Assembly: GCA_964545205.1 (NCBI GenBank)
Contig: CAZJFH010000072.1
Coordinates: 1 to 25,489 of the forward strand
DNA length: 25,489 nt
Reading direction: 5' to 3'
Source: CAZJFH01 sp964545205
GTDB taxonomy: Bacteria > Pseudomonadota > Alphaproteobacteria > Rhodospirillales > Magnetospirillaceae
Part shown: piece by piece, positions 24,967-25,489 of the stretch
Numbering within the stretch: the first letter of the stretch is position 1
How the letters are laid out: each line of letters begins with the position of its first letter
Translations under genes and position numbers: made by a program
Notes under the pieces: model-generated
Seen by the model: only the letters and a program-made list of their open reading frames with translations
What the model was told of the DNA's origin: nothing
Databases searched by the model: none

Positions 24967-25005
24967 GGTCTTCCCTCCAGGATGAATGGTGATGGCGTCT
25001 AGGCT

Positions 25006-25020
25006 GCAAGCCTTATGCCG
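25006..25020 (-). promoter_or_regulatory. Sigma-54-like (-24/-12) promoter of lectin-like PEP-CTERM gene
   Basis: On the minus strand CGGCAT-AAGGC-TTGC matches the RpoN consensus at the invariant GG (25019-25018) and GC (25007-25006), with exactly 10 bp between them. It differs from TGGCAC-N5-TTGC only at the first and sixth bases. The predicted transcript starts near 24994, about 28 nt before the ATG. The match is weaker than at 4042-4056, but the same promoter class before the only other PEP-CTERM gene in the window supports it. Confidence 0.65.
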
Positions 25021-25042
25021 TCCGCCATAAATCGTGGAGAGT

Positions 25043-25075
25043 CAGTGGGGTGGCGTGGAGGCCCGCCCGCCACTG
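25043..25075 (-). terminator. Dyad between aldolase gene and PEP-CTERM promoter
   Basis: CAGTGG (25043-25048) pairs with CCACTG (25070-25075), and an inner GGCG/CGCC (25052-25055 with 25064-25067) extends the hairpin. It lies 16 bp after the aldolase stop and about 22 bp upstream of the -24 element of the sigma-54-like promoter. It may end aldolase transcription or be an upstream activator site. No T-run follows. Confidence 0.35.
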
Positions 25076-25091
25076 TAAAGAATGCCGACGC

Positions 25092-25489
25092 TCAGTCGTC
25101 CTGGCGGCCGTAGCTTTCGAACTTCCGCAGCACGACGGCCATCTCGGCGTCGGACAGGATCTCCGGCTCGCCGATCTGCAGCGCGCGCCAGTACTGCTCG
25201 GCCAGCGCTTCGACCTCGACCGCCACCGCCAGCGCGTCGGCGACGTCGCGGCCCAGCGCCAGCATGCCGTGATGGGCGAGCAGGCAGGCCTTGCGCCCGG
25301 CCAGCGCCGCGACGGCGGAATCGGCCAGCTCCTGGGAGCCGAAGGTGGCGTAGGGGGCGCAGCGGATCGTGCTGCCGCCGGCGATCGCGATCATGTAGTG
25401 GAACGCCGGGATGTCGCGCTTCATCACCGCCAGCGTGGTGCAGAACGGCGCGTGGCTGTGGACGACGGCGCCGATCTCCGGGCGGGCGG
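25092..25489 (-). CDS. Class II aldolase/adducin family protein, N-terminus cut by window edge
   Basis: The frame is open to the right edge (first complete codon 25487-25485), giving about 132 C-terminal residues. It carries the class II aldolase signature VVHSHAPFCTTLAV, whose two histidines bind zinc, then GGSTIRCAPYATFGSQELADS and the third ligand region KACLLAHHGMLALGRD. These match fuculose-phosphate and related aldolases and the adducin head family, which cleave or epimerise sugar phosphates. The N-terminal part with the catalytic glutamate is outside the window, so substrate and activity cannot be decided. The protein ends with an acidic/polar tail (ESYGRQDD). It lies upstream of the lectin-like PEP-CTERM gene on the same strand, 125 bp away. 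Confidence 0.9.
   Translation of the reverse strand, partial: ARPEIGAVVHSHAPFCTTLAVMKRDIPAFHYMIAIAGGSTIRCAPYATFGSQELADSAVAALAGRKACLLAHHGMLALGRDVADALAVAVEVEALAEQYWRALQIGEPEILSDAEMAVVLRKFESYGRQDD

Overview
The window is very GC-rich and densely coded on both strands, with short intergenic gaps and many stop/start overlaps. The housekeeping order suggests a chromosomal segment of an alphaproteobacterium, probably Rhodospirillales-like: xseA/purD as neighbours, rph-rdgB-hemW, then a PBP-activator-like lipoprotein divergent from rsmI-yraN-BON lipoprotein-SirB1-like-gshB, then comM. This taxonomic call is an inference from gene order and protein style. I see no rRNA, tRNA, transposase, integrase, phage gene or CRISPR array. 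No gene-free stretch exceeds 300 bases; the longest (3869-4137) holds a promoter.

Layout. 1-3868 (minus): xseA, an M23 endopeptidase translationally coupled to it, and the first 480 residues of a CHASE-PAS membrane sensor cut by the window edge. 4138-4698 (plus): a PEP-CTERM surface protein behind a textbook sigma-54 promoter. 4746-5042 (minus): a small unknown protein. 5198-6475: purD. 6489-8333 (minus): a MarR regulator and an M17 aminopeptidase. 8433-9071: a glutathione S-transferase. 9076-10092 (minus): an orphan TAXI-type TRAP solute receptor. 10231-12810: rph, rdgB, hemW, with a CACGAAG-type inverted repeat between rdgB and hemW. 12811-14049 (minus): the PBP-activator-like lipoprotein. 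14064-17775: rsmI, yraN, BON lipoprotein, SirB1-like protein, gshB. 17790-21251 (minus): two tandem sensor histidine kinases, one with a periplasmic c-type heme motif. 21449-22972: comM. 23041-23460: a class II cytochrome c. 23468-25489 (minus): a VOC protein, a C-type-lectin-like PEP-CTERM protein behind a second sigma-54-like promoter, and a class II aldolase cut by the right edge.

How it fits together. Most genes are core functions: purines, RNA/nucleotide hygiene, heme chaperoning, envelope biogenesis, glutathione. Placed among them are accessory genes: two PEP-CTERM proteins 20 kb apart that both carry -24/-12 promoters, and three sensor kinases with no response regulator in view. The best candidate for a wider system is a sigma-54-controlled PEP-CTERM/exosortase surface regulon whose sorting enzymes and regulators lie outside the window. 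Second is the heme-c sensor kinase pair inserted between gshB and comM.
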